From positions 27,682,898-27,746,897 of the forward strand of contig NC_092577.1 in the NCBI RefSeq assembly GCF_037975245.1: a stretch of 64,000 nt of DNA, written 5' to 3'. This stretch comes from Apostichopus japonicus (taxonomy: Eukaryota; Echinodermata; Holothuroidea; Aspidochirotida; Stichopodidae). A program made the position numbers and the translations under genes. The notes under the pieces were generated by a model, which saw nothing but the letters and a program-made list of their open reading frames with translations, was not told the origin of the DNA and searched no databases. Positions 13,801-23,799 of this stretch are shown here, piece by piece. Position 1 is the stretch's first letter. Each line of letters begins with the position of its first letter.

Positions 13801-16187
13801 CAATGATGCTTTACCAAGATTCCCGTGATTTGATTGGCTAATAGTCCCTACCGATTGTGTGCAAACATTCTTGCATTTTTAGTGCGCAATGAACACGAAG
13901 TAACTTGTTTAACAACAATTACTTGCAACGTTTACTTTTCCCTGTGTAGAGATAACGAAGCTTGTGGTAAAGACTATCATATGTCTGCACTCAAATATCA
14001 TACCGTTAGGGCTTGTCTTATATTTGTTACATACATTTTGACAACAATCACTGGTGGTACGAAGATGCATTTGAATTGTATCTGAGACTATCACGTAGGG
14101 TTGGGCGATATATCGAAAATTATTATTATCGCGATATTTTTTTTTTTCAAAACGATATTTTTTGAGGATTGAACAAATGACGATTTCAACTTCATTTACT
14201 GACTTTTGAACTTCGAAAAAACCCGTCCTTTACAACATTGACTGTATAGAGAAAAAAACTCTGAAAATCAGTAGAGAAATTACCAATTGTGTACGAACAG
14301 TAAGTTGGTACACCTTTCAAACTTTACGAAAGATCGAGCAAAATACTTTCGAAAAATTCACGCGAAACTGGCATATCGTGCTAAATGCAACTAATGCCAT
14401 GTAAACAAGGCTCTAGTTCACCCATTTATGAATAAACATAAGTCCACATCTGGTGTGAAGCGGGGGGAAAAGAAAGTATTTTCTAGAATTTCCACAAAAA
14501 AAGGAAAAATTAATATCCTACCATAGTTAAATGTATAGTATATAGCCTAACCACTTCGTCGGTTACGGATCTCACGTAACAACAAAAATACAACTAATTG
14601 TATTTTGCGAAGTTGACGTTTTCCACAAGGACATGGGAACAATATTTAGCATTTAGTTAATCATGCCAAGTGGCCTAAAACATGGGATTAAAAGGTTTAC
14701 TTCCATAAAGATGGCCATACTTTAGCCATTGGGCCTTGATATCGTGCTATGTCTGTATGTTATAGACTGTGCCTCGTGTATCATGGGGAATAGATTGTTT
14801 TGTTCATGCGGAGGAGTCGGTTGGCTTGAGGTGTGTTTTACCTACCTTTATGTTACGGGGATATTTACCTACTTTTCTTGAACGTCTAAGATAATATTTC
14901 GCATAACTTTACCGATCCTTTACTGACTGACCTTATTAATTCTAGAGTGGAGCCAAAATAGTTTACTACATGAAAACTTTGTTGGAAACGTGCCAAAAAT
15001 GTTAGGGGTAAACACTGCAGTTGTAAACTGATGTACGTATGGTGCACGTTGTTCATTGTAAGGCAGTCTAGAAACTGGGCTTTGCCGAACGTAGTTTGTT
15101 TCATAATATCGACAGTTTTGTTGTAGCTTTTTAAAGATTGTAAAACAGATTTAATCTCTTTTCATTTTATCACGTAATATAGCTGCTCTAACTTGTCATT
15201 TTAAAAATTTCATCAGTTTCCGTTTCGTGACAATTTAAATTAAAAAGTTGTCAGTATTTTTTTCGCTAATAACATTACTGTATTCCATGGATACCTTACA
15301 ACTGCGTCACAAATTCAGCGGTATAGGCTAGATTTCCCCAATTGACTTAGTGTGCTGTTAGGCAACCATGTGGTCGAAGATAACAGCAATACTTAAAGTA
15401 TTCCATGGATATCTTATAACTGCGTCACAAATTCGGCAGTGTAGGCTAGATTTCCCCCATTGTCCAGCAATGCATTTTCACTCGGCCTATAGACTGTCAG
15501 TGTCTGATCGAATGTTTTTACAACACCGTACAAAATGCATTGCACTGACATTTAGCCACAAGTCTCATTTGTTTTCTGGGTACATCATTAGAGACTAACG
15601 TTAGGCGACTTTATTAGTGAACAGAATTTTTTCTAACGATGTTGTAAAGTTAATATTTCGCGCATGTTTTTAAATAATTCATGTTTGGTTTGGGTGTTAT
15701 TCAGAAAGTATTTAATTAAATTGACTTTCGTTTTTAATGAAATATAATTAGGCTCAATAATTCTTCAAAGCCTTCATATTTTTTTGGTCGTCCGAAGGAC
15801 TACCAAGCACACAACATTTTGAAAGATTTGGTAGTCCGACGTAATTTCTAGTCGTCACGGACGACCGTGAAAGTCCTACACTGATATTGGTACAGGGCTA
15901 GTTGATTTTGGTGGAGACGTTGCATGTATGAGGATGGTAGGATATGTGGGATAGAGCCTAATGAGTGCATAAATCTAAAAGTTACATAAATTCATCTTTA
16001 TTGTACCTGACTCACTTCAATTTGATGTATCACGTTCACATCTTTGAATTGAATTTTTGGAATACTTTTCAGACGAAGACCTCCATGGATCTGGCTAGGT
16101 GATTCACCGAGGGAAGAAGAAAACGATCCTTTGCTTGGAAATGGTGTGACCACTCCAGCTATACAAGAGAAACTAGTAAATGCATAG
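1864..16187 (+). CDS. SLC18B1: SLC18B1-like vesicular polyamine transporter, copy A (exons 4-13; 5' part outside window)
   Basis: Ten coding exons: 1864-2011, 2426-2494, 3291-3378, 7783-7919, 9014-9112, 9383-9474, 10426-10521, 11136-11210, 12086-12229, 16073-16187 (stop TAG 16185-16187). All junctions are AG/GT and all phases join into one open frame of about 353 residues. The first exon opens mid-codon (phase 2), so three upstream exons, as in copy B, must lie off the left edge. Family marks seen: GPPIGSLFY (MFS antiporter motif C), GFLDPTLSPHL, the loop GYLADKKRNTRF (MFS motif A) and GFIGPLLGGYLVD. The C-terminus carries an acidic dileucine signal, ENDPLL, typical of vesicle sorting. Known family role: proton-driven loading of spermine and spermidine into vesicles. 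I see no frameshift or stop, so this copy looks functional. It is about 70% identical to copy B. Introns hold several transposons and a 29-bp minisatellite. Confidence 0.9.
2150..2362. repeat. AT-rich low-complexity tract
   Basis: Nearly pure A and T built from TATTATTTATAT-type words, inside the intron between the first two visible copy A exons. The open frames across it are compositional artefacts. Confidence 0.9.
3440..3836. mobile_element. TTAA-flanked MITE (Kolobok/T2-like), copy 1
   Basis: This element starts AGGCATTGAAGACTCG and ends GAGTCTTCACACCCT, with TTAA at both sides (3440-3443 and 3833-3836). Its ends are inverted relative to each other. Three relatives lie at 29341, 32542 and 44537. 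A TTAA target and an outer TTAAAGG terminus are known for Kolobok-superfamily T2 MITEs; placing it there is inference, and piggyBac also uses TTAA. It has no coding capacity. Unlike the other three copies, it carries a 27-bp hairpin insertion at 3592-3618. Confidence 0.8.
3587..3623. mobile_element. Micro-hairpin insertion with 5-bp target duplication, copy 1
   Basis: A 27-bp segment (3592-3618) with arms CAGGGAGTT and AACTCCCTG, and CCATAAC between them, is flanked by GAGAT on both sides (3587-3591 and 3619-3623). The other three copies of the host MITE lack it and have a single GAGAT, which gives the empty site. A second, independent copy lies at 54345-54385. Confidence 0.75.
4700..6951. 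mobile_element. 2236-bp non-autonomous hAT-type element, copy 1
   Basis: The element spans 4708-6943. It starts CAGTGGCGTAGCTA, ends TAGCTACGCCACTG (perfect inverted ends) and has the 8-bp target duplication CTGAACAT at 4700-4707 and 6944-6951. An 8-bp duplication is characteristic of the hAT superfamily. G-runs and C-runs lie just inside the ends. No transposase frame is present. The interior is a patchwork of other repeat fragments, including an inverted-repeat block at 5303-5506 and two copies of a GCGGAGCG core motif. It looks identical to 20399-22634. It sits in the intron before the copy A exon at 7783. Confidence 0.92.
5303..5506. repeat. Foldback block nested inside the hAT-type element
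   Basis: Roughly 40-bp imperfect inverted arms (GAGTGGATTTCATTCCATTG at the left, CCATGGAGTGAAATTCAC at the right) enclose several shorter inverted GAGTGAA/TTCACTC words. It looks like an older MITE carried along by the larger element. The same block occurs in copy 2 at about 20994-21197. Confidence 0.65.
7220..7749 (-). mobile_element. Deleted hAT-type transposon with terminal inverted repeats
   Basis: The left end is CAGACCTGTCAAC and the right end is GTTGACGGGTCTG, 13-bp inverted repeats with one mismatch. Inside, on the minus strand, is the C-terminal piece of a hAT transposase (7391-7620). I could not find a clean target duplication. The right end lies only 33 bp before the splice acceptor of the copy A exon at 7783. 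Confidence 0.75.
7391..7620 (-). pseudogene. hAT transposase C-terminal dimerisation-domain remnant
   Basis: On the minus strand an open frame of about 75 codons, ending at TGA (complement of 7391-7393), contains ERLFSVVRKNKTDSW, then SSLKLDGTLSSILAMKSQYP, and a lysine-rich tail ending NYNKKH. The pattern of an E-R-x-F-S block followed by a conserved leucine/serine stretch is the hAT family dimerisation region. The rest of the transposase, with its catalytic residues, is missing, so the element cannot move itself. The enclosing inverted ends at 7220 and 7749 support the assignment. Confidence 0.75.
7991..8332. mobile_element. Short MITE with CAGTGGCGGAGC-type ends
   Basis: The left end CAGTGGCGGAGC matches the reverse complement of the right end GCTCCGCCTCTG with one mismatch. 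It contains a minus-strand copy of the GCGGAGCG core motif (about 8225-8272) and C-runs near both ends. The flanks TACCGA and AACCGA suggest a decayed target duplication. It lies in the intron between copy A exons 7783-7919 and 9014-9112. Confidence 0.6.
8787..8853 (+). repeat. tRNA-like sequence (SINE head or tRNA pseudogene)
   Basis: It has an A-box-like TACCTCAGTTGGTACAGG and a B box GGTTCGAATCC at tRNA spacing. The loop would place TGT at the anticodon (threonine type). The acceptor arm pairs poorly and the T stem has a mismatch, so I do not call a functional tRNA gene. Confidence 0.55.
9640..10145 (+). repeat. Dispersed polypyrimidine-rich element, copy 1
   Basis: This contains ATAGGGATCAGCGCTGTAAT, then CTGTTCCTCTTTCTCT and a long C/T-only tract, and ends near GGATATGCCCCTGG. 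The first part recurs in reverse orientation at about 19595-19800. It looks like a non-coding transposon of the GC-ended MITE class. The open frames across the C/T tract are artefacts. Confidence 0.55.
10845..11097 (-). repeat. tRNA-derived SINE with TATG/CATA tail (family S1, copy 1)
   Basis: On the minus strand it has a tRNA-like head, TGTTAGCTCAGTGGTTAATG, then the B-box region CCCGGTTCGGGTTTCTCC, a body including GAGACTGACTTCGGTCAGC and a (CATA)n tail. It is about 250 bp. The same family is at 58938-59188 in + orientation. It is transcribed by RNA polymerase III when intact. It lies between copy A exons at 10426 and 11136. Confidence 0.8.
12388..12995. repeat. 29-bp minisatellite
   Basis: About 21 units of TGAGTACTGCATGG followed by CGAGCACTTGTCATG, with scattered single-base changes. 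It lies in the last intron of copy A, shortly after the exon ending at 12229. A short G-rich GGGAGGGAGGGAGGG run lies just before it (about 12297-12315). Confidence 0.95.
13086..15883. mobile_element. 2.8-kb inverted-repeat transposon-like element
   Basis: The left end CAGTGTTGGATTTTCA matches the reverse complement of the right end TGAAAGTCCTACACTG with two mismatches. ATATT flanks both ends. Just inside both ends are repeated blocks of GTCCGAAGGACTACCA type. The interior has duplicated segments (for example around 13450, 15275 and 15365, sharing CATGTGGTC and GATAACAGCAATA) and a TTGGGCGATATATCG block near 14100 resembling ends of other hAT elements. I find no clear transposase. It fills most of the last intron of copy A. 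Confidence 0.65.
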
Positions 16188-17700
16188 AAGAAATCTCCTT
16201 GGATTCTCTGAAGTTTAAGTCAACTATTGAAGAGACACCCTGCAGATTAGAGGGATATTATCAAACTTAAGGATCTTCGCCCTCAATCTCGTAAGTGTCA
16301 ACGAGGGCTGCAGGAGCATTTCGTGCGGGGAGACAACGACAGCTGTTCCGGAGAAAACAGACTAAACAAAATAATCAAAATCTTGTAATGATCAAAATGA
16401 AACTAAAATTACAAATGGAATAGTGATATACAATTGTTTCTATGGCAAACAGATAACATCTTTGACAAAACAAATTCAGAGCTTCTTTACACACAAAGGG
16501 CAATTCTCTCAGCCAATACAGAAAATATTACAGTTAATCATAAGTTAATACAATGAAAACATTTTGTAAATTCAGCTAAATAGACTGATCAATCACATCT
16601 TATCAATTGAAGGATAATACAGGAATACATAAAAATATTCAAAGTAAGTTATAGTCTTGAATGCAGCTGTTCCTTGTTGGTTAAGGATGGTACATTTACA
16701 AACCCAAACCTTAGACCAACTTCACCCATGACTCGCTTAAGCGTTCCCTCTATGGTACTAGCACGTTGACAGTACAAACCCCAATTAGGTAAATATATTT
16801 ACCTAATTGGGGTTTGTACTGTCAACGTGTACAACCAGCAATCAATCAACCAGCAATCAATACAGATTGACAGAACTATTACTTCAAGTTAACGAATATA
16901 TATGAGATACAGACTCAACCAGTAATCAATACCATCTCACAGTTCAATCTGGCACAATTTTGTGAGTCATTCAATAAATTGACATTTAACCATATGTTAT
17001 GTAGTGATTAGAACCCTGCATGTACTTCAAATTATAAATCTTATATCTTGTACACTCCCGTTAACTCCGGTTTTCCTCTTAGTCACTTGAATATCTGAAA
17101 TACATGACAGAAACTGCAATAACTAACTAAACAATACAGTGCTTGTGCCAGCTCTGAACACAAACAAAATGAAAGTGATAGAAACTTAACCTCACACTTC
17201 TCGCTGGGTACAAATATACAGTAATGACTCGCAATGTTCACAATACCACTAGCCCTTCAACTCGTGACTAGAAGAACTACAATGTGTGTGCCATTACGCT
17301 CTAGTTCTTGAAACCACGTACTAGAAACGAGGACAAACTACATAACTTAAAATCAAAACACTCATAATAATCAACATCAACTCTCAATACACCTCTGTGT
17401 AATTACGTTACTTGACTCTGTAAAACTTTAATCGTATGTGGTATTCAAGACACAAAATGATAGTAAACACCAACTCAAATCGATGTCCAACAACTTGCTC
17501 AACCCTTTCCAAAGACGGGAAGTTAGAATCATGTACAATCGCAATTACCTATACTAGCAGATATACCCGTATATAAAATATGCCAATATACTGTGGTTGT
17601 ATAGTTATGGCTGTAACTATGGCTGCTCTTTGTAAAATTGTACCGATTGAAAGGTGAAGAGGCATTATTAGATAGAATTAGGGGCAGTGCCTGTGGCAGG
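16188..17700 (+). other. 3' region of SLC18B1 copy A
   Basis: No coding exon is seen after the copy A stop at 16187. An AATAAA hexamer at 16973-16978 is a possible polyadenylation signal, but such words are common in AT-rich DNA. The region contains the perfect 68-bp palindrome at 16762-16829. Confidence 0.35.
16762..16829. repeat. Perfect 68-bp palindrome
   Basis: Two 34-bp arms are exact reverse complements with no spacer. The outer end is CACGTTGACAGTACAAACC and the centre is AAATATATTT. The match stops at the first base outside each end. It lies about 575 bp after the copy A stop codon. Confidence 0.95.
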
Positions 17701-17704
17701 GAGG

Positions 17705-17905
17705 CGGTGAAATATTGGTCAATTTTTTGACCAATATTTCATGACCAATATTTCATGACCAATATTACATATTAATATTACATCTTTGTCATGTAATGAC
17801 AAAGATGTCATTACATCCTTCAGACAATGTAACAAATGAGAACATATATCTACATTCACTGCAACTAAGTCTGCACCCTTCAGGTAATGTAACAGGTGAA
17901 ATTTG
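17705..17905. repeat. Local inverted and direct repeats
   Basis: There are three direct copies of GACCAATATTTCAT type. A near-perfect hairpin at 17780-17808 has 13-bp arms (ACATCTTTGTCAT / ATGACAAAGATGT) and a 3-base loop. CCTTCAG plus AATGTAACA occurs twice, about 65 bp apart. No gene is seen. Confidence 0.7.
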
Positions 17906-18089
17906 GTACCTGTCAAGCTAAATACAGTAGTCAGTAACATGTTGTCTCTTTACTGTGGCTATCACTAAGCATTTACTGTTCATAGCTTACTGTGTATACC
18001 ATTGAAAACTACAAAGCTTTTTATGCAAGATTTTTCAGTAGAACATTTAACCCCATATGGTTATGGCTAAAAATGGTCACGGTCACACT

Positions 18090-18735
18090 GAATTCCTGAA
18101 TTCGAGAATAGCTAAGGATAGTGTGTACAGTGACGTCAATGTCACGCCGAATCCGAGAATAGCATAATTCGCTCAGTGTTTGAGGCACATGTTCACTTAA
18201 ATGCAAATAACGTTAGACCTAGGCTAAGAATAGTCACACGAACATCACCATGTTACACACGAACATCAACAGGTGTAACATTAGGCCAAGGCTAGGCCTA
18301 TGTCAAGTTAGGATAGCCAACCTGCAGTGCTACCGTGCGTACGAACAGCACCAGGTCTACCGAATTCGAGAATAGAATAATTTGCTCACTGTTTGAGGCA
18401 CATTACTTGAATGCAAACTGAAGGGCCGATCACACAACTCACCAATCGTAGTCACACGAACATCACCACGTTACACACGAACAGCACCAGGTGTAAACAT
18501 TAGGCCAAGGCTTTGCCAGGTTCGGATATACTATATAGCCTACCGTACCGTGCGTACATGAACAGCGCCAAGTGTAACAGTGTAACCTCTAGGCTAGGCT
18601 AAGGATAGTGTGTGTACGGTTCCCGGTCACACCGAATCCGAGAATAACATAATTCGCTCACTGTTTGAGGCACATGTTCACTTGCAAATTGAAGGGCCGA
18701 TCACACAACTCACCAATCACTTACTAATTGTCCCG
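18090..18735. repeat. Degenerate long-period repeat, three units
   Basis: The block CCGAATTCGAGAATAG, then ATAATTCGCTCACTGTTTG, AGGCACAT, and in the later units GGGCCGATCACACAACTCAC, recurs near 18148, 18360 and 18636. A second block, ACACGAACATCACCA, then CAGGTGTAA and ATTAGGCCAAGGCT, is interleaved. I see no coding frame. Confidence 0.75.
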
Positions 18736-18799
18736 CTACTGCCGTGGCGTGTAGGCCTACATCTACAAACTGTACAACTTCGTTTCATTTAAACAACTT

Positions 18800-19540
18800 T
18801 TATACCGCAGCGCTACGTCGACGAAGGAGCGCAAATATCTGCTAAGACACAAAGCTCACGATGCGAAAAACAATCTGTAATGGATATTTCAAGATGATTT
18901 ATTCTTAAGTTACCAAAACGCGACAATTATACCAAAACTAAACCCCCTTAGGACAATAAGAAAAAAAAATTATGTCTTTTCCGAAAATTGTAGTCTAATC
19001 GAGCAGCAGACGACTGAGAAAAGTGATTTCAAACAATTATAAGCTTAGCCAAATTATAGTAAGGATTCTACAAGTCTCAGCGTGTGATATTTGACACTAG
19101 CTTGTAACTTACAGTTACTTGGATAGAACACTCACACAACTCATGTGTATCCTAACATAGGCCCACACAATACGTGAAGGCGTAAATATAGGCTCTATAT
19201 TGCCTGTTTCCTCAAGTTGAGATGTTGGTTTTTCGATTTTCCCCCTTTGTGTATCACTTTCAAGAAGCTGTTGGCTTCCCAGTGTATCTATGTAGTTAAG
19301 ATAACATAACTGATGTAAGGCCAACAGAGAGATTTATCATATTTTAGTCTTGCCAAATAGGTAACCATCAATTTATTGACTCAGTGCAAATGCTCATTCA
19401 ACCATGAAAGGATAAAAAAGATGTGACTAAATATTCTTAATGATAATTATAAATTGAAAGTAACAAATTTGTACTTGTTTTGCCTGTTTATTTCGCATAG
19501 CAACCAAAATGTGTGAGGCTCACGTCATTTGGATAAGCAT
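18800..19540. other. Non-coding spacer
   Basis: AT-rich sequence with no gene, RNA or recognisable repeat that I can support. Short open frames are not conserved or in splice context. Confidence 0.5.
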
Positions 19541-19542
19541 AG

Positions 19543-20299
19543 CAGGCGCGTATCCAGGGGGGCGTTGGGGGCGCCCCCCCCCCCCCCCGGGTAAGGAAAA
19601 GAGGAGAGAAAAAAAGAAGAAAAAAGGGAAAGGAGGGGAAGAAAGAAAAGGAGGAGAGGAAGGAAGGGAAAAGAAAAGAAGAAAGAGAGAAAAGGGAGAA
19701 AAGGAAGGAGTAGAAGATAAACGCCAAGACCTCGGGAAGAGAAAGAGGAACAGTCATAATTACAGCACTGATCCCTATTATAAACACAGGGTAGCCAGTG
19801 ACAGATCGAGGATCACGGAGGGGACGTGCGCCTCACCCTACCCCTTAATTACACCGACAACTCCATTTTTGACGTTTCCATTTTTCCTCTCTCACTAATG
19901 TATCTATATATATATATACTATATATGGTCTATCATAACGCGTGTGTGTGTATGGACGCCTTAAACAATTGTACAATTGTGCTATGGAATAATGGAACCA
20001 ACTGTGGCTGGTCTTGAACTCGACCGAGTCGTCGGGGAATATGACGCATTTCGGGAAAGGGCGACCGTCCCCCCCCCCCCCCCGAGCAAATTTTCTTTAT
20101 GATATCGCTAGTAATTTCAAAATAGACAATGCTTAGATGCAACTTACAAGGCCTGGGAAGTGTCATTTCCAGCGATCTGGGAGGCATTTTCGGCCAAAAT
20201 TTTCTTGTACGCTTCGCGCCAACTCATGGTGGTGCTACGCTTAGATAGTTTGCCTACAGGCTTCGCCCCTCCCTTGGGAAATTACTCGCTACACGCCTG
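19543..20299. mobile_element. Composite GC-ended repeat with purine tract
   Basis: The outer words CAGGCGCGTATCC and (reverse complement of the right end) CAGGCGTGTAGCG suggest inverted ends. Inside are a C-run, a long purine-only tract, and a minus-strand copy of the polypyrimidine element also seen at 9640-10145. A minus-strand GCGGAGCG core motif lies at about 20200-20250. No clean target duplication is visible, so this may be two abutting elements. Confidence 0.5.
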
Positions 20300-20390
20300 T
20301 TCGAATTTGTAAAGCAAAGAGCAGATATCACATCATATCAGTGAGCATGAAAATGCATGTTCCAGGATGAACGGCCTCAAAACTGCCTAT

Positions 20391-22642
20391 GTGTGTAGCA
20401 GTGGCGTAGCTAGGATTTTTTGAGTGGGGGGGCCATGGGGGGGCTGTTCTTTCTTGTGGGGGGGCCGGAGGTTACTATCTAAGCGGAGCACCACCTTGGT
20501 TGGCGCGGAGCGTACAGAGAAAATTTGAGATTTCAGCACCCCCCAGATCGCAGGAGATGGCACCTGTGAGGCAAAATAGCAACCAAAAAGATGTGCAACT
20601 TTGGTGACAGAAATGCCCAAAAAAAAATTTCTCTTTCATGCTGACTGGCCTTGCCAACTCAGCCAGACTTTTAACTTGAGGGAAATTGGCATCATTTGTC
20701 GTTTCAAGGTGTCAAGGCCTTTCTCCTAACTCAAACCCCTGTGGGCTACCGGTAGGTTTGTAGGATATGCCCACATGTGGACTTAAATAGCATTAGAGGA
20801 AGGGGATGGAAGACTAACACGCATCGATGTTTCGGTAATGGTCCAAATTGGTGGCTCGGTGCTAATTAGGCCATTTATTGGGTTTTTTGAGGCAGCTGTC
20901 ATCAGAATCTGGGTTTTTGTGCCAATCGATGACCGATAACATGTATTGGTATGTAAATTTCTTCTTCATATATCTAGCAACACTCTAAAAACAAATGAGT
21001 GGATTTCATTCCATTGGGGTGATCACTCGGCGCACTTCAAATTAAGAGTGAAATTTAACTCTATTGGAGTTATCCCTCACTCCTAATATGAGTGAATATA
21101 ACTCTATTAGGAGTCAAGATTTACTCCAATGGAGTGGAAATTCACTCTTATACCGGAATGTGCTCAGTGATCACTCCCATGGAGTGAAATTCACCTATGT
21201 TTTTATCAGTACAGTACAGTGCATATCATCATAGACGTACTACGTACGTTCGTATATCAGACGCACTCAATACCCACGATACGATATGGTCCTGGAGAAA
21301 TAATTTCCACTCATCATTTTTTAAGGCGATACAGTAGTGAGTAGTGAACAGGCATAGCCGCATGTTTGCAGGAATTTCAGAATTACCAATATTTTATATC
21401 TCTACCAGTAGTGGAAAAACATGTTTCGACAGTTTCGTGGGCATAAAGTAAGTAGTTTTGTGGAATATTCAATGACATATCAGAGGCGGATGCAGGGTTT
21501 GTGACAGGGGGGATCTGACTGGTCCAGCCGCGCCTGAACGTAAGACTATCTAAGCGGAGCGCCATCATCGGTTGGCGCGGAGCGTACAAGAAATTTTTTG
21601 GCTTTACAAACCCCCAGATGGCCGGAAACGGCACTTCCCGAGTATTCTAAGCTGCATGTACCTAGCCTGAAAATATGGATCTCATGTCTGCAATTTCTCA
21701 ATTGATGAGAAAAAAACAATCTATGAAATATGGTATTACATATCAGATGAGTTGAGATGATACAAAAATCATAATGCCTTTAGCCCCCAATCCCCTCCCG
21801 TTCCGTCACCACTGTTTGATGCAGGGCCGGATCCAGGATTTTGGAAGGGTGAGGGGTTTGCTCATGAAAAATTCGTTAGCGCATCCTAGCAGCCTACCGC
21901 TCTGTAACCTCACCGCCCAAAAAAATTTGAACACCACATCAATTTTGAAACTTTTCTGTCTGAAAATTGAGATTGTAAGACATTTTTGGCACGTGTAGCA
22001 CGCGTGCACACTATAGTTCATTTGACGGAAAAGACACACCTGGCTGACTTGTGAGGATAACCGCTTTTCTGACGTCCTACATGTTTAAAATTGGCGTTTA
22101 ATTTAATTATTTTTTTCTCTCTCTTTTTTTTCTCTTTTTTTTGGCCAAGAGCAGGGGGGGGGGTCCGGACCCCCTGGACCCCCTGGATCCGCACCTGCAT
22201 ATATTTATTTGACTCGAGGCAATATATGAATACCTGATACCTCGGCTCAGTACAAACGGTGCCAATCTTTTGATAGATTGTTGCGCTAGGTGGAAGCACT
22301 GAACATATTCAGCAGATATCGATATCGCGCAGCACAACAAGGTTCGTGGTGTATGGTCGCAATCGTCGCATCGACCATTGCCATGCCATGCTGTGTGACC
22401 ATTCTCATGATTACTACAGATATTGTATTATTCTTATTCTACCAGATGCAGACGAGAAAATTGTGTAACTCTATTTCCCAAATTATTGAACAACAAATAT
22501 TAGTGAATCGCACTTATTTTTTTTTTTACAACATTTTTTTTTACCCCATTCCCAGTGGGGGGGCCAGTGGGGGGGCCAGCCGATTTCATGGGGGGGCCTC
22601 GGCCCCCCCTGGCCCCCCCGTAGCTACGCCACTGGTGTGTAG
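20391..22642. mobile_element. 2236-bp non-autonomous hAT-type element, copy 2
   Basis: The element spans 20399-22634, with the same inverted ends (CAGTGGCGTAGCTA) as copy 1. The 8-bp target duplication GTGTGTAG is at 20391-20398 and 22635-22642. Same length as copy 1 and, by eye and by all shared translated frames, identical in sequence. It is inserted in the spacer between the SLC18B1 copies, within the left flank of another element (22647-23113). Confidence 0.92.
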
Positions 22643-22646
22643 TCAA

Positions 22647-23113
22647 AGGCGTAGGAGCCCAATTGGATTGGGGGCTGTAACGACTTGCCCGAAAAATATA
22701 ACCAAAATTTTTCGCGCGCATTCAACATGTTAGTGTCAATATCATATAAGCAAGCATCGGTCATTACATCGCATGGCATCGTGTACCGTATACGGACCGT
22801 GAAAGTTGCGCAGTATACCGCCGGATGCTAATGTTAATAACGAAATGTCTTATGGAGAAAAAGCATACAGGTCCAATTATGTCAAAACTCTCTTTTACAG
22901 TGGAATAATGGCGAATAAGTCGGCCAAGCTTAGAACTTTATTTTAATTACCAAGGAGATAATTTTTAAACTATTCATTTCTTTAAGCTACACCATTGCTA
23001 TTAATTTTTCTTTCAGTAGGTGCCCGAAAAATTCTCAGCATATTGCCCGAATTTTCAAGGGAAAAAATTGTTTGGGGGGGGGGGGGGTGGCTGCAGCCCC
23101 GCCTCCTACGCCT
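22647..23113. mobile_element. MITE with AGGCGTAGGAG inverted ends
   Basis: The left end AGGCGTAGGAGC and the reverse complement of the right end, AGGCGTAGGAGGC, match. The internal words TGCCCGAAAAATATAACC and TGCCCGAAAAATTCTCAGC are related. The right flank CTATGTGTGTAGT also occurs left of hAT copy 2 (ends at 20398) and again just after it, so this element's target duplication was later split by the hAT insertion. Confidence 0.65.
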
Positions 23114-23479
23114 ATGTGTGTAGTATTCGGTTATCTTATATCGGAATATCTGGTATTTTTCATTTTCCTTCAACGAAGTTTTATAATAGCCGTTATAAGA
23201 GGTTTTAATATTTGTACACCAATAAATTAGCTGTGTCTGAATTTTCGAAAATTTCCTGACCAACATTCTTCATCATACTTCCCTCCACTCGTGCAATTTT
23301 GACCTGTCTGTTAGTGGTTGAAGGAGGTTTTTCTATATTGGTTGTCCATAGATTGAATTTTGTGCAACATTATGGGTATGTTTTGAAGTGATTTTATTTA
23401 CGAGAAATGTGAATTTTCAAATTATGAACAATAAATGGATTTGAATGGGCTTGAAAAGTGGGCTTTCGGATATTGTGGG

Positions 23480-23790
23480 CCGTGACGTAGAATCACCTAC
23501 AAAAGCAATGATCCACAGGACATGCAATGAGGTCGAGCATGATGTGTGACTGGTGACAATCTTCAAAAAGGTTATGGATGGAAGAAAAAAAAATTGGGAA
23601 ATACTTGGTTCTTAGGCAAAAGTGTACATCTGCTTGGTCATTTTCAAGCCCGAGAAGTGCCATTTCCGGTGATCTGGGGGGTATCAAAACCAGAAATTTT
23701 CTTGTACGCTCCGCGCCAACCGATGGTGGCGCTCCGCTTAGATAGTAATTCGCGCCCCCCGGGTTAGAAAATCCTGGATACGCCCCTGCA
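23480..23790 (-). repeat. GC-ended MITE fragment with GCGGAGCG core
   Basis: A minus-strand copy of the core CTATCTAAGCGGAGCGCC lies at about 23700-23750. The right boundary reads GGATACGCCCCTG, the usual terminus of this class. The left boundary is unclear. Confidence 0.55.
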
Positions 23791-23799
23791 TAGGACTAT

